DNA of 64,000 nucleotides, taken from the NCBI RefSeq assembly GCF_900100975.1, contig NZ_FNFX01000001.1, forward strand, positions 561,820 to 625,819. Reading direction: 5' to 3'. Positions 24,179-34,190 of this stretch are shown piece after piece. The stretch comes from Methylophilus rhizosphaerae. GTDB lineage: Bacteria > Pseudomonadota > Gammaproteobacteria > Burkholderiales > Methylophilaceae. Below the pieces are notes generated by a model. The model worked only from the letters and a program-made list of their open reading frames with translations. It was not told the DNA's origin and made no database searches. The position numbers and the translations under genes are program-made. The first letter of the stretch is position 1, and every line of letters begins with the position of its first letter.

Positions 24179-25965
24179 AACGTGTTGCCCTGCTCGGTAT
24201 GCCCAATACGGGCAAATCCACCTTATTCAATCGTTTAAGCGGCGCCTCCGCCCGTGTCGGCAACTGGCCAGGCATCACGGTGGATCTGATGAGTGCCAAA
24301 ATACTGCTGGGTGGCCATATTGCAGAACTGGTAGATTTGCCTGGTCTGTATGACCTGCACGGCTTTTCTGACGATGAGCAAGTGGTCAGGCATTTCCTCG
24401 GCCACCATGCCATAGACCTGGTGCTGATTATCCTCAACAGCGCCCAGATTGACCGCCAGTTATCGCTGGCCCTGCAAATTCGTGCACTGGGGGTGCCTGC
24501 TGTCCTGCTGCTCAATATGGAAGACGAAGCCAAGCGTGCCGGTATTACCATAGATGCGCAGGCCATGAGCAAACAACTGGGCATTCCGGTGCGTACCATT
24601 AGCGCCAAATATGGGCAGGGCTGCCCAGAAGCCTTGCAGCTGGCTGCCCAGACCATCTTGCAACATCCTAACCAGGTCACTCCGGAAACAATCGCCGGCA
24701 AGCTGGAAATGGATAATGTGATTGAGCAGGAAATGCACCAGATTATTGACCGTACCGTGCATTTTCCATTGCAACTGAACCACAGCCTGACCGACCGGCT
24801 GGATAAGGTATTGCTGCATCCGTGGCTGGGCCTGCCCCTCTTCCTGCTTTCGGTATTCTTGTTGTTCCAGTTTATTTTTACCGCGGGGACACCGCTACAG
24901 GATGGCATGGCCTGGCTGTTTGACAATCTGCGCAGTGCGGCCCTGGAGCCAGCGCTGGCCAGCCTGCCCGCCTGGTTAAATGGCCTGTTACTGGATGGCC
25001 TGTATACCGGCTTTAGCACCGTGGCGGCGTTTGTGCCGATTATCGTACTGTTCTTCCTGGTCATGAGCATGGTGGAAGATAGCGGCTATTTGTCACGCGC
25101 CGCCTTCCTCATGGATACACTGATGGCCAAAATGGGCCTGGATGGCCGTGGCTTTGTCATGATGCTGATGGGCTTTGGCTGCAATGTGCCTGCCCTGATG
25201 GGAACACGCGTGATGCGCAGTCGTCCCATGCGCTTGCTGACCATGCTCACCATCCCGCTCTCGCTATGTTCGGCCAGGTTGCAGGTGTTCCTGTTTATCA
25301 TTGCAATCCTGTTCCCGCCTTCGCAAGCTGCACTGGTGCTGTTTTCGCTCTACATGGTGAGCTTTGCCACCATTTTTATCACAGCCATGCTGTTCAAAGA
25401 CAAGTTTGCCAGCCGCGAGCCATTTGTGCTGGAACTGCCGCCTTACCGCTTCCCCACCCCGCAACAAATCTGGATGCGCGGCTGGCAGGAGGTTAAGCAT
25501 TTCCTGTCACGCGCCACCAAGTTTATTGTCATTGGTGTGGTCATGGTCTGGCTGCTTACACACCTGCCGACCACTGCAGTGCCAGCCAGCCCTGAGACCT
25601 GGGCCGGTAGCATAGGGCGTTTCTTTGCGCCGGTACTGGACCCGATAGGCATCGATACCGAACTGGCGATTGCCCTGATTTTCGGCTTTGTCGCCAAGGA
25701 AATTGTGGTCGGTTCCCTGGCCGTGATCTATGGCCTGCAAGGCGACGCACTCAGCCACCAGATTGCAGCCAATATCGACTGGGTTCAAGGCATGAGCTTT
25801 ATGCTGTTCACGCTGATTTACACGCCTTGCCTGTCCACCATTGCCACACTCAAGTCCGAGAGTAAGAGCAGCGGCTTTATGTGGCTGTCACTGGCCTGGT
25901 CGCTGGCATTGGCCTGGGTCATCAGCTTCCTGTTTTACCAGGGTGCCCGCGCACTGGGGTACTAG
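24175..25965 (+). CDS. feoB: Ferrous iron transporter FeoB
   Basis: Inner-membrane Fe(II) transporter with an N-terminal GTPase. Motifs: G1 GMPNTGKS at residues 8-15, GNWPGITVD (G2 region), DLPGLYDL (G3) and NMED (G4). The membrane part has about eight segments with two Gate regions containing GFGCNVPALMGTR and IYTPCLSTIATLKSE; FGFVAKEIVVGSLAVIYG is also conserved. At 596 residues it is clearly shorter than the 773-residue Escherichia coli protein, lacking some spacer and C-terminal sequence. No feoC follows; a terminator lies at 25984-26012. Confidence 0.94.
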   Translation: MKRVALLGMPNTGKSTLFNRLSGASARVGNWPGITVDLMSAKILLGGHIAELVDLPGLYDLHGFSDDEQVVRHFLGHHAIDLVLIILNSAQIDRQLSLALQIRALGVPAVLLLNMEDEAKRAGITIDAQAMSKQLGIPVRTISAKYGQGCPEALQLAAQTILQHPNQVTPETIAGKLEMDNVIEQEMHQIIDRTVHFPLQLNHSLTDRLDKVLLHPWLGLPLFLLSVFLLFQFIFTAGTPLQDGMAWLFDNLRSAALEPALASLPAWLNGLLLDGLYTGFSTVAAFVPIIVLFFLVMSMVEDSGYLSRAAFLMDTLMAKMGLDGRGFVMMLMGFGCNVPALMGTRVMRSRPMRLLTMLTIPLSLCSARLQVFLFIIAILFPPSQAALVLFSLYMVSFATIFITAMLFKDKFASREPFVLELPPYRFPTPQQIWMRGWQEVKHFLSRATKFIVIGVVMVWLLTHLPTTAVPASPETWAGSIGRFFAPVLDPIGIDTELAIALIFGFVAKEIVVGSLAVIYGLQGDALSHQIAANIDWVQGMSFMLFTLIYTPCLSTIATLKSESKSSGFMWLSLAWSLALAWVISFLFYQGARALGY

Positions 25966-25983
25966 TTTCATCGCTCCTTCTTT

Positions 25984-26012
25984 AAACGGCCACCTGCGTG
26001 TGGCCGTTTTTA
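25984..26012 (+). terminator. Terminator after feoB
   Basis: Ten-base-pair stem AAACGGCCAC/GTGGCCGTTT with a six-base loop and a T-run. It separates feoAB from purL. Confidence 0.87.
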
Positions 26013-26096
26013 TTAGGCGAGTGATTAGCCCTGCGTGACCACGCGCTTTCTGTTAAAATAGCGGTTTGAATTTTCATTGAAAAATCCAGCCGTCAC

Positions 26097-29000
26097 ATGT
26101 CCAGTCAAGCGCATTTCTTTAGCCTGCGCGGCAGCGCCGCCCTCTCGCAATTCCGTCTCGATAAACTGTATAGTGCCCTCAAGGTCAGCGCGCCAAATAT
26201 CGGTCACATCTATACCGAATTCGTGCATTTTGCCTTTAGCGAAACGGCGCTGGGTGCCACTGAGCAAGATACCCTGCGCCAGATCCTGACTTATGGCCCC
26301 AACACCGAGATTGAATCACCGAGTGGTGAGCTGCTGCTGGTGACGCCCCGCCTAGGCACCATTTCACCATGGGCTTCACGTGCCACTGACATTGCCCACA
26401 ACTGCGGCCTAAGCAGCCTGTTGCGACTGGAACGTGGCATTGCCTACTACGTGACAACCAAAAACGGCCAGCCCCTCACAGATAGTGAAAAGCAGGCCTT
26501 GCGCACAGCCATCCAGGACCGCATGACGGAAACCGTGGCCTACAGCCTGGCGGATGCCGAAAAACTGTATCACCACGCGGATCCGAAACCGTTGTCCAGC
26601 GTGGATATCCTGACTGGTGGCAAAGCCGCACTGGAAGCCGCCAACAGCGACATGGGCCTGGCCTTGTCGCCGGACGAAGTCGATTACCTGCTGGAAAACT
26701 ACAGCAAAATGGGCCGCAACCCGACCGACGTCGAACTGATGATGTTCGCCCAGGCCAACTCCGAACATTGCCGCCACAAGATTTTCAATGCGGACTGGGT
26801 GATCGACGGTGTACAGCAGGAATTGTCGCTGTTCAATATGATCCGCAATACGCACAAGCTGAACCCCGGCAGCACTGTGGTCGCCTACTCTGACAACAGC
26901 TCCATCGTACAGGGCCAGAGAACCAGGCGTTTTTACCCCTCTGCCGACCAGAGCTACCAGTTTGTCGAAGACAATATGCACTACCTGATGAAGGTGGAAA
27001 CGCATAACCACCCGACGGCGATTTCACCGTTCGCTGGCGCTGCTACCGGGGCGGGCGGCGAGATCCGCGATGAAGGCGCGACCGGCATTGGTTCCAAACC
27101 CAAAGCAGGCCTGACCGGTTTTTCCGTCTCTAACCTGAACCTGCCAGACTTCGAACAGCCCTGGGAAGCAAATTATGGCAAACCAGGCCGTATCGCCAGC
27201 CCGTTACAGATCATGATAGAGGGCCCACTCGGTGGCGCGGCTTATAACAACGAATTCGGCCGCCCCAACATTGCCGGTTATTTCCGTACCTTTGAGCTGG
27301 AAACGACTGGCACTGATGGCAAGGCCGAAGTACGCGGCTACCACAAGCCCATCATGCTGGCGGGTGGTGTGGGCAACATTTCTGACAGCCATAGCCATAA
27401 AAACAGCATTCCGGCTGGCGCCGCACTAATCCAGTTGGGTGGCCCTGCCATGCTGATTGGCCTGGGTGGCGGTGCAGCGTCGAGCATGGACACCGGGGCC
27501 AACACCGAAAACCTGGATTTTGACTCCGTACAGCGTGGCAACCCGGAATTGCAACGCCGGGCACAGGAGGTCATTGACCGTTGCTGGCAGATGGGCGACA
27601 GGAACCCTATCCTGAGCATCCATGACGTCGGCGCAGGCGGTATCTCCAACGCATTCCCGGAGCTGGTTAACGACGCCAAAGTCGGTGCCGTATTCCAGTT
27701 GCGTGATGTGCATAACGAAGAACCTGGCATGAGTCCGCGCGAACTGTGGAGCAATGAAGCACAAGAGCGTTACGTACTTGCAGTGACACAGGACCAGTTG
27801 CCCCTGTTTGAAGCCATCTGTGAACGTGAACGCTGCCCATTTGCGGTAGTGGGTGTGACTACGGAAGAGCGTCATTTAACCGTAGAAGACAGGCACTTTG
27901 CCAACAAACCAGTCGATATGGAACTCTCCGTATTGCTGGGTAAACCGCCGAAAATGCTGCGCGATGTGAAGTCGGCGCAGAAAAATCTGCAGGCATTTGA
28001 TACCAGCAAGATCGATTTGCACGATGCCGTAGCACGCGTATTGCGCCTGCCGGGTGTGGCTGACAAAACCTTCCTGATCACCATCGGCGACCGTACCGTT
28101 ACCGGCCTGATTGCGCGCGACCAGATGGTCGGCCCATGGCAGGTGCCTGTCAGCAATGTGGCTGTCACCTGTGCCGGTTATGAAACCAATACCGGCGAAG
28201 CCTTTGCCATCGGTGAAAAAGCACCGCTGGCGCTGATTGATGCGCCTGCTTCCGGTCGTATGGCGATTGGTGAAGCCATCACCAACATCGCGGCGGCTTC
28301 CATCAGTACCATCGGCAACCTGAAGCTGTCTGCCAACTGGATGGCGCCAGCCGGCCACCCCGGTGAAGATGCCGCGCTGTATGAAACAGTAAAAGCCGTC
28401 GGTATGGACTTGTGCCCGGCATTGGGCATCAGCATCCCCGTCGGCAAAGACTCCATGAGTATGAAGACCGTGTGGCAAGACAACGGTGAAAACAAAGCCG
28501 TCACGGCACCTATCTCGCTGGTGATTTCTGCCTTTGCCAATACGCCAGATGTACGCAAGACACTCACACCACAACTGCGTACTGATTCAGGCAACAGCGA
28601 GCTGATCCTGATCGACCTTGGCAATGGCCGTAACCGCATGGGCGGCTCGGCGCTGGCGCAAGTGTATAAACAACTGGGCAATGCCGCCCCTGACGTTGAT
28701 CAGCCTGCGCAATTAAAAGCATTTTTTACTGCTATCCAGCAGCTCAACAGTGATGGCAAACTACTGGCTTACCATGACCGTTCTGACGGCGGCCTGTTTA
28801 CCACCCTGGCGGAAATGGCCTTCGCGGGCCATTGTGGCCTTAATGTCGATTTATCCAGCCTGGGTAGTGACGCAATCAGCACCTTGTTCAATGAAGAGCT
28901 GGGGGCCGTGGTACAAGTGCGTGCCGCAGATGCCGCCGCGATTGCCGCACAACTGCAACAAGCGCTGGGCGCCTGTGTACATCGTATCGGCCAGGTCAAT

Positions 29001-30008
29001 GCAGGCCACAGCATTGCCATCAAACAAGGCAGCACGCAATACAACGCCTCCCGCATTGATTTGCACCGACTGTGGTCTGAAACCACTTACCGTATGCAAA
29101 GCCTGCGCGACAATCCGATCTGTGCGCAACAGGAATATGACCGCCTCCTCAACGCCGATGATGCCGGTTTGCATGCCCAACTGACATTTGACCTCAACGA
29201 TAATATCGCTGCGCCGTATATCAACAGCGGCAAACGCCCGAATATGGCGATTTTGCGTGAGCAAGGTGTCAACGGCCAGACCGAAATGGCAGCGGCGTTT
29301 GACCGCGCTGGCTTCAACAGCGTAGACGTGCATATGAGTGATGTGATCAGTGGCCGCGTATCCCTCAAGGATTTTGCCGGCCTGGTGGCTTGTGGTGGCT
29401 TCTCTTATGGTGACGTGCTGGGCGCTGGCGAAGGCTGGGCCAAGTCCATCCTGTTCAACAGCCGTGCCCGCGACGAGTTCAGTGCCTTCTTTAACCGTGC
29501 TGATACATTTGCGCTGGGCGTCTGTAACGGTTGCCAGATGATGAGCAACCTGCACAGCATTATCCCGGGCGCCGAACACTGGCCACATTTTGTGCGTAAC
29601 AAGTCGGAACAGTTCGAAGCACGTTTCTCGCTGGTGGAAATTCTGGCTTCACCCTCTATTTTCTTCCATGGCATGGCAGGTAGCCGGATGCCGATCGCTG
29701 TGGCACATGGTGAAGGATTTACGGAATTTACTGATGCCAACGCAGTCACAAATGTGTTAAAACAGCAACTGGCAACCGTACGTTTTGTAGATCATGCGTC
29801 AACGCCAACAGAGGTTTATCCGTTTAACCCGAATGGTTCGCCACAAGGGCTGACCGGATTTACCACAACCGACGGTCGATTCAGCATTATGATGCCGCAT
29901 CCTGAGCGTGTATTCAGGACAGTGCAGCATTCATGGCATCCGGACGACTGGCAGGAAGAGGCTCCATGGATGCGTATGTTCCGTAATGCGCGCAAGTTTG
30001 TGGGTTAG
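26097..30008 (+). CDS. purL: Phosphoribosylformylglycinamidine synthase (single-chain PurL)
   Basis: Fourth step of de novo purine synthesis: converts FGAR to FGAM with ATP and glutamine. The 1303-residue chain is the large proteobacterial form. An N-terminal PurS-like domain is followed by the first AIRS-like half ([40 protein letters not shown]), the second half ([21 protein letters not shown]) and a class I glutamine amidotransferase domain at the C-terminus with [14 protein letters not shown] and the nucleophile in GVCNGCQMM, plus MPHPERVFR. Start ATG 26097. It is monocistronic or cotranscribed with the small ankyrin gene 45 bases downstream. Confidence 0.97.
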   Translation: MSSQAHFFSLRGSAALSQFRLDKLYSALKVSAPNIGHIYTEFVHFAFSETALGATEQDTLRQILTYGPNTEIESPSGELLLVTPRLGTISPWASRATDIAHNCGLSSLLRLERGIAYYVTTKNGQPLTDSEKQALRTAIQDRMTETVAYSLADAEKLYHHADPKPLSSVDILTGGKAALEAANSDMGLALSPDEVDYLLENYSKMGRNPTDVELMMFAQANSEHCRHKIFNADWVIDGVQQELSLFNMIRNTHKLNPGSTVVAYSDNSSIVQGQRTRRFYPSADQSYQFVEDNMHYLMKVETHNHPTAISPFAGAATGAGGEIRDEGATGIGSKPKAGLTGFSVSNLNLPDFEQPWEANYGKPGRIASPLQIMIEGPLGGAAYNNEFGRPNIAGYFRTFELETTGTDGKAEVRGYHKPIMLAGGVGNISDSHSHKNSIPAGAALIQLGGPAMLIGLGGGAASSMDTGANTENLDFDSVQRGNPELQRRAQEVIDRCWQMGDRNPILSIHDVGAGGISNAFPELVNDAKVGAVFQLRDVHNEEPGMSPRELWSNEAQERYVLAVTQDQLPLFEAICERERCPFAVVGVTTEERHLTVEDRHFANKPVDMELSVLLGKPPKMLRDVKSAQKNLQAFDTSKIDLHDAVARVLRLPGVADKTFLITIGDRTVTGLIARDQMVGPWQVPVSNVAVTCAGYETNTGEAFAIGEKAPLALIDAPASGRMAIGEAITNIAAASISTIGNLKLSANWMAPAGHPGEDAALYETVKAVGMDLCPALGISIPVGKDSMSMKTVWQDNGENKAVTAPISLVISAFANTPDVRKTLTPQLRTDSGNSELILIDLGNGRNRMGGSALAQVYKQLGNAAPDVDQPAQLKAFFTAIQQLNSDGKLLAYHDRSDGGLFTTLAEMAFAGHCGLNVDLSSLGSDAISTLFNEELGAVVQVRAADAAAIAAQLQQALGACVHRIGQVNAGHSIAIKQGSTQYNASRIDLHRLWSETTYRMQSLRDNPICAQQEYDRLLNADDAGLHAQLTFDLNDNIAAPYINSGKRPNMAILREQGVNGQTEMAAAFDRAGFNSVDVHMSDVISGRVSLKDFAGLVACGGFSYGDVLGAGEGWAKSILFNSRARDEFSAFFNRADTFALGVCNGCQMMSNLHSIIPGAEHWPHFVRNKSEQFEARFSLVEILASPSIFFHGMAGSRMPIAVAHGEGFTEFTDANAVTNVLKQQLATVRFVDHASTPTEVYPFNPNGSPQGLTGFTTTDGRFSIMMPHPERVFRTVQHSWHPDDWQEEAPWMRMFRNARKFVG

Positions 30009-30053
30009 CAATCAACGTTAATTAAAAAATGAAATCAGGTGTTTGGAGAAATT

Positions 30054-30551
30054 ATGAAATTATTTAAATGTTTACTGGCCTTGCTGTCATTGTCATTTGC
30101 GCTGAACGCATTTGCGCTGTCAGATGATGAATACATGGAGTTTAGCAGCGCTATCACTGACGGCAATATGAAAGTGGTCAAGAAGTATATTGAAGCAGAT
30201 CCTGCACTGGTTAACCAGAAGTTCTTTGCCTGGGAGCCCCTGCAAATGGCGGCATCCAAAGGCCAGCTGGAGGTCGTGAAATACCTGATTGCCAAAGGTG
30301 CAGATAAAGACTACATGCATCCGACCAGCCACAATACCGCATTTCACCTGGCCGCGTTTATCGGTGACGTCGAATTGCTGAAATACCTGGCTTCGGTAGG
30401 GGTAGATGTAAACAAAAAACTGAAAGACAATGTCTCACTGATTCGCTACTTCCGGGAAGAAAACGACCCCAAAATGGTTGAATTGCTGACCAAACTGGGG
30501 ACCAAAGACGATGGCTGCCAGGAAGAGAAGTGCTTCACCTACGAGGATTAA
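30054..30551 (+). CDS. Small exported ankyrin-repeat protein
   Basis: A 165-residue protein with a signal peptide (MKLFKCLLALLSLSFALNAF, cleavage near ALS). The rest holds about three to four ankyrin repeats: FSSAITDGNMKVVKKYIEADP, PLQMAASKGQLEVVKYLIAKGA, FHLAAFIGDVELLKYLASVGVD and a degenerate last one. The C-terminal tail contains a Cys pair (DGCQEEKCF). Ankyrin domains mediate protein contacts; the partner is unknown. ATG 30054 follows GGAG. It follows purL closely but is functionally unrelated, and ends at a hairpin. Confidence 0.8.
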   Translation: MKLFKCLLALLSLSFALNAFALSDDEYMEFSSAITDGNMKVVKKYIEADPALVNQKFFAWEPLQMAASKGQLEVVKYLIAKGADKDYMHPTSHNTAFHLAAFIGDVELLKYLASVGVDVNKKLKDNVSLIRYFREENDPKMVELLTKLGTKDDGCQEEKCFTYED

Positions 30552-30578
30552 GGCATTAAGGCTGGCAACCAAGTGAAT

Positions 30579-30612
30579 AAAAACGGTCATGTAAGCGCAT
30601 GGCCGTTTTTTA
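30579..30612 (+). terminator. Terminator after the small ankyrin gene
   Basis: A-rich arm, stem CGGTCATG/CATGGCCG with one G-U pair, six-base loop and a run of six T. It separates purL/ankyrin from fccA. Confidence 0.82.
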
Positions 30613-30729
30613 TTGGAGGAAAAGTTGCCAGGGCCCTATAGCCATGCACATTGGGCATAATGTAACTGCGGTCACGTGCACCATGGCCTTGTTTCCAGAA
30701 TAATGGACTAAATCAACAATACCGGGGGA

Positions 30730-31089
30730 ATGATGAATCGATTGCATATCGGCATGGCACTGGTTTGCGGCCTCTCATGGGCAGCTTCATTGCATGCACA
30801 AGACAGCACCGCCCAAGTCACCACCACGCTGGCCGCCTCCTGCGCTGCCTGCCATGGACCACAAGGGAACAGCCTGGGCGGTACACCGACACTGGCAGCG
30901 CTCAATAAAGACTATTTTATCCAGCGTATGCAGGGGTTCAAAAACGGCTCGATTCCTGCGACAGTCATGCATCAGCACGCCAGGGGCCTGACAGATGACG
31001 AAATCATTGCACTCGCCGCTTATTTTGCCGCCCAACCGCGACAAACACCCTTAACAGCCCCTCACCAGGCCTTTCAGGGAGCGCAATAA
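30730..31089 (+). CDS. fccA: Monohaem cytochrome c subunit of flavocytochrome c (FccA-like)
   Basis: Electron-accepting subunit paired with the flavoprotein FccB. The 119-residue precursor has a signal peptide ending near SLHA, one haem-binding CAACH motif at residues 38-42, and a plausible distal Met ligand in VMHQHARGL before a C-terminal helix (DDEIIALAAYFAAQ). This resembles monohaem class I cytochromes; diheme FccA forms also exist. Two ATGs (30730 and 30733) follow GGGGGA. The stop overlaps the fccB start by one base (TAATG), which ties the pair together. Confidence 0.85.
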   Translation: MMNRLHIGMALVCGLSWAASLHAQDSTAQVTTTLAASCAACHGPQGNSLGGTPTLAALNKDYFIQRMQGFKNGSIPATVMHQHARGLTDDEIIALAAYFAAQPRQTPLTAPHQAFQGAQ

Positions 31090-32381
31090 TGACAAACAAC
31101 ACATCTGCATCAGCAGCCGAGACATTTTCTCGCCGGCAATTTGTGCGCTCGGTCATGTATGGCGGCCTGGCCTTTTACGGGATGCCGGCTTTCGCCCGCG
31201 CCAGCCGCCCGCCACTGGGCCATGTGGTCGTGATAGGTGCCGGCTTTGCCGGGCTGACCGCAGCCAAATACCTGCGTGAATGGAGCCTGGGCAATCTCCG
31301 GGTCACCATTGTCGAGCCGAACCCGCAGTTTATTTCATGCCCGCAAAGCAACCTGGTGCTGGGTGGCAGCCGGACAATGGATGAGTTAAGCTTTTCTTAT
31401 GCACTCTCGCGCAAACAACATGATTTGCAGTGGATACAGGATACGGTAACCACCATTGACCCGGTGAACAAACAGGTCACACTTGCACGCGGCAGCCTGC
31501 ATTACGACCGTTTGATCCTGGCGCCCGGCGTGGATTTTGACTACAGCCGGATTCCGGGCATGACATCCCCGGTCACAGAGATTCCACATGCCTGGAAAGC
31601 CGGCAAACAAACGTTGCTGCTGCGGCAGCAGCTGGAGAGCATGCCGGATGGAGGCGTATTCGCCATGACCATTCCGCAAGGGGCCTACCGCTGCCCGCCC
31701 GGCCCTTATGAACGTGCCTGCCAGGTCGCACATTATTTCCAGCAGCACAAGCCGCGCAGTAAAGTCATTATCCTGGATGCCAATGCCGACATCACCTCCA
31801 AAAAAGGCTTGTTCCTGCAGAGTTTCCAGGGCGCATACAAAGACATCATTGAATATCACAACAACAGTGAGATTATCCAGCTGGAAACCGGCAGCAAAAC
31901 CGTCAGGACAGATTTCGAAACCGTGCAGGCGGATGTATTGAATGTCATTCCGCCGCAACTGGCTGGCAAAGTGGCACAGAATGCCGGCCTGGCCAATGTC
32001 GACCAGCGCTGGTGTGAAGTGGATTTTGTCACCTATGCCTCCAGTGCGCATAGTGAGGTGCATATCATAGGCGACAGCATTTCGGCAGGCTTGCCAAAAT
32101 CAGCGCACATGGCGACTTCCCAGGCCAAAATCTGCGCAGCGGCGATTATCGATATCCAGGCAGGCATGCCGCCCAATCCGCTGCCGGTGTTTGCCAACAC
32201 CTGTTACAGCTTTGTCGATGACAAGCAAGCCATGCATGTCGCCAATGTGTACCGCTACGACCCGGCGAAAAAGTCCATGGTATCTGCTGAAGGCGGTGGT
32301 GTTTCTACCCATGCCTCTTCCCAGGAAGGGGATTATGCCCAGGCGTGGGCCCAGAACATCTGGGCGGATACATTGACATGA
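31089..32381 (+). CDS. fccB: Flavocytochrome c sulfide dehydrogenase, flavoprotein subunit
   Basis: Oxidises sulfide in the periplasm and passes electrons to the cytochrome subunit. The 430 residues open with a Tat signal (SRRQFVRS, then a hydrophobic stretch to AFARA). The Rossmann motif VVVIGAGFAGLTAAKYL follows. Three cysteines fit the family: Cys84 in FISCPQSN (site of covalent FAD attachment in the purple-sulfur-bacterial enzyme) and the pair Cys202 (YRCPPGPYERAC) and Cys372 (NTCYSF), which form the redox disulfide. The C-terminal domain is typical of FccB. Close relatives act on other sulfur compounds, so sulfide is likely but not proven. Confidence 0.9.
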   Translation: MTNNTSASAAETFSRRQFVRSVMYGGLAFYGMPAFARASRPPLGHVVVIGAGFAGLTAAKYLREWSLGNLRVTIVEPNPQFISCPQSNLVLGGSRTMDELSFSYALSRKQHDLQWIQDTVTTIDPVNKQVTLARGSLHYDRLILAPGVDFDYSRIPGMTSPVTEIPHAWKAGKQTLLLRQQLESMPDGGVFAMTIPQGAYRCPPGPYERACQVAHYFQQHKPRSKVIILDANADITSKKGLFLQSFQGAYKDIIEYHNNSEIIQLETGSKTVRTDFETVQADVLNVIPPQLAGKVAQNAGLANVDQRWCEVDFVTYASSAHSEVHIIGDSISAGLPKSAHMATSQAKICAAAIIDIQAGMPPNPLPVFANTCYSFVDDKQAMHVANVYRYDPAKKSMVSAEGGGVSTHASSQEGDYAQAWAQNIWADTLT

Positions 32382-32588
32382 GGCCTATCGCATCCATACC
32401 ACCACAGAGAACCCTGTCTGCGTGTACAATTCAGGCAGCATGAACCATCCGCCTGTCATGCATATCTTACTTGCGGGCCGGCGGCAATTGCCAGCGATGA
32501 CCAGGCTGGGCGGACTATCCGTAGGCGAACACAATACATCACCCGTTTTACATTTCAGTCATCAAGACGGGATTTACAGGAGCAAGTT

Positions 32589-33164
32589 ATGAAAAGAATA
32601 TTATTGTCCATCTTATGCCTTGGCTGGATGGGAAGCGCTAATGCTGTCAGCCAGCCGGCCCTGGTGATTCAGGTGCCGGAGTCGTTCTATCAGCACCCGG
32701 TACATCTTTTACATCCTTATTTGAACTATTGGCACAACCGTGCTGAAGCCGCTGAAGCTGTCGGGCTATCCAGTTTCCAGTCACAGAACTTCACAACATC
32801 CAGTTGCGAGGCAGAAGCCAAGGGCCAGGCACTGGTCGTGATTGAGCCGAATATGTTTTATAACCCGCAAACCGGCATTTTCTATAGTGAAATCACCGCC
32901 AAAGTGTATAACCAGCCCGCAGCCGAAAGCGCTCTTGGCAAGCCGCTGATGACAGTGAAAGGTGAAGGCCAGTCACGCGGCTGGCTAACTTACAACGTTG
33001 AATACTCTACCCATCAGTCATACCAGCAGGCGTTCAACAAGGTGATTCAGCAGTTGCAGCAAAGCCCAACCTTTCAGCAATCGGTAGAACAGGCTCCGGT
33101 ACAAACGTACCAGGCCTTGTGCAACAGCATTAATACTTTATCTCAACCCAAAGCATTCTTTTAG
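32589..33164 (+). CDS. Secreted protein of unknown function
   Basis: A 191-residue protein that I do not recognise. It has a signal peptide (MKRILLSILCLGWMGSANA) and a mature part with two cysteines (TSSCEAEAKGQ and YQALCNSIN), possibly a disulfide. It is rich in Gln, Ser and Tyr, with alternating beta-like (TGIFYSEITAKVYN) and helical (SYQQAFNKVIQQLQ) stretches. ATG 32589 follows AGGAGCAAGTT. It lies 207 bases after fccB on the same strand and eight bases before the SMP-30-like gene, so the two secreted proteins form an operon; whether they belong with fccAB is open. Confidence 0.75.
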   Translation: MKRILLSILCLGWMGSANAVSQPALVIQVPESFYQHPVHLLHPYLNYWHNRAEAAEAVGLSSFQSQNFTTSSCEAEAKGQALVVIEPNMFYNPQTGIFYSEITAKVYNQPAAESALGKPLMTVKGEGQSRGWLTYNVEYSTHQSYQQAFNKVIQQLQQSPTFQQSVEQAPVQTYQALCNSINTLSQPKAFF

Positions 33165-33172
33165 GAGCCCTT

Positions 33173-34048
33173 ATGTTGTCAGGTAATCGTAGACGTTTTA
33201 TCCCCAGCCTGTTAACCGCCCTGCTGCTATCCGTAAGCAGTCATAGCCAGGCACATGGTCTGGACCCGGTCAATGGTTTGCTGACCCCGGAATCGGTGGT
33301 GCAGGCGGCTGATGGCAAAATCTATGTGTCCGAAATCAATGAATTTGGCAAGGATGGCGACGGCCAGATTCGCGTGATTGACCACGGCAAGTCAGCCGTA
33401 CTGGTGCAAGGCCTGGACGATCCCAAAGGGCTCACCATCATTGGCAATGATCTGTTCGTTGCCGACAAGAACAGAATCTGGCGCGTCACACTGGATCAAT
33501 CCCCCGCCAAAGCAGAAGTGTATATCCCGGCCAGCGCATTTCCGCAAATACCGCAGTTCCTGAATGACCTGGCCGCAGATGCCAATGGCAATCTCTACGT
33601 CAGTGACAGTGGCGATATCATGGGCACCGGCAAAGGCGGTGCCGTGTACAAAATCCCTCCTCAAGGCAAACCCGCCCTGCTGATTGATGGCCAGGCAGAT
33701 GCCCGTATTCTGGCACCCAACGGACTGCTGGCAGATGCCAAAGGCGAACACCTGCTGATTGTTGATTTCACTTCAGGTATCTTGTACGACTATGACGTGG
33801 CTAGTCACCGCCTGCAGGAAATCGCCAGCGGATTTGGGGGCGCAGACGGGCTTGTCAGGCAGGCAAATGGCACGATTTATGTCAGCGACTGGAAAGCCGG
33901 CAAAGTGTATCGTGTCGATAATCATAAGGCCGTACTGGTGAAAGAAGGCTACCAGTCAGCCGCCGATATCGCCTTGAGCCAGGATGGCCATCACCTGCTG
34001 GTACCTGACATGAAAGCCGGTGTACTGGACGTGATCCAGTTGCACTGA
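33173..34048 (+). CDS. Secreted SMP-30/NHL-type beta-propeller protein
   Basis: A 291-residue protein with a signal peptide ending near SHSQAHG and then six repeating beta-propeller blades of the SMP-30/NHL class: PESVVQAADGKIYVSEI, DPKGLTIIGNDLFVAD, LNDLAADANGNLYVSDSG, APNGLLADAKGEHLLIVD, ADGLVRQANGTIYVSDW and AADIALSQDGHHLLVPD. SMP-30 enzymes are metal-dependent lactonases, but the propeller alone does not fix the function. The ribosome site AGGAG contains the stop codon of the upstream gene, indicating coupling. Confidence 0.82.
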   Translation: MLSGNRRRFIPSLLTALLLSVSSHSQAHGLDPVNGLLTPESVVQAADGKIYVSEINEFGKDGDGQIRVIDHGKSAVLVQGLDDPKGLTIIGNDLFVADKNRIWRVTLDQSPAKAEVYIPASAFPQIPQFLNDLAADANGNLYVSDSGDIMGTGKGGAVYKIPPQGKPALLIDGQADARILAPNGLLADAKGEHLLIVDFTSGILYDYDVASHRLQEIASGFGGADGLVRQANGTIYVSDWKAGKVYRVDNHKAVLVKEGYQSAADIALSQDGHHLLVPDMKAGVLDVIQLH

Positions 34049-34084
34049 GTGAGAGAGAATCTGGTCATATTGCCTGGCGGCAGA

Positions 34085-34111
34085 TAAAAAAAACCACGCT
34101 TGCGCGTGGTT
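34085..34111 (-). terminator. Terminator on the minus strand, downstream of the 60-aa secreted protein
   Basis: Stem AACCACGC/GCGTGGTT with a TTGC loop. Read on the minus strand it is followed by a T-run (the A-run at 34086-34093). It lies about 80 bases beyond the minus-strand gene at 34191-34373 and may also receive convergent transcription from the propeller gene. Confidence 0.7.
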
Positions 34112-34190
34112 AAGTGAGAGGATACACACGAAACCGCACATCACCGGCACGTGACAGCAGGGAATCCATCACGCTCCGGCAATATGACAG

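Noticed and set aside
28750-29184. Plus-strand 144-codon frame within purL in another frame
   Set aside because: Out-of-frame shadow in a strongly conserved gene.
28851-29588. Minus-strand 245-codon frame inside purL
   Set aside because: Antisense to the conserved PurL amidotransferase region; explained by codon bias of purL. Similar shadows occur at 26409-27011, 27876-28574 and 28178-28681.
31386-32063. Minus-strand 225-codon frame inside fccB
   Set aside because: Lies opposite conserved fccB motifs and has no start context; composition is typical of an antisense shadow.
32382-32588. TACAAT at 32425 as a promoter for the secreted-protein operon
   Set aside because: The only TTGACA nearby (32373) lies far too distant to be its -35 element.
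32440-32592. 50-codon plus-strand frame overlapping the start of the secreted protein (ATGA overlap)
   Set aside because: No ribosome site before its ATG, no recognisable sequence, and the overlap can occur by chance. It could be a coupling leader peptide but I cannot support it.
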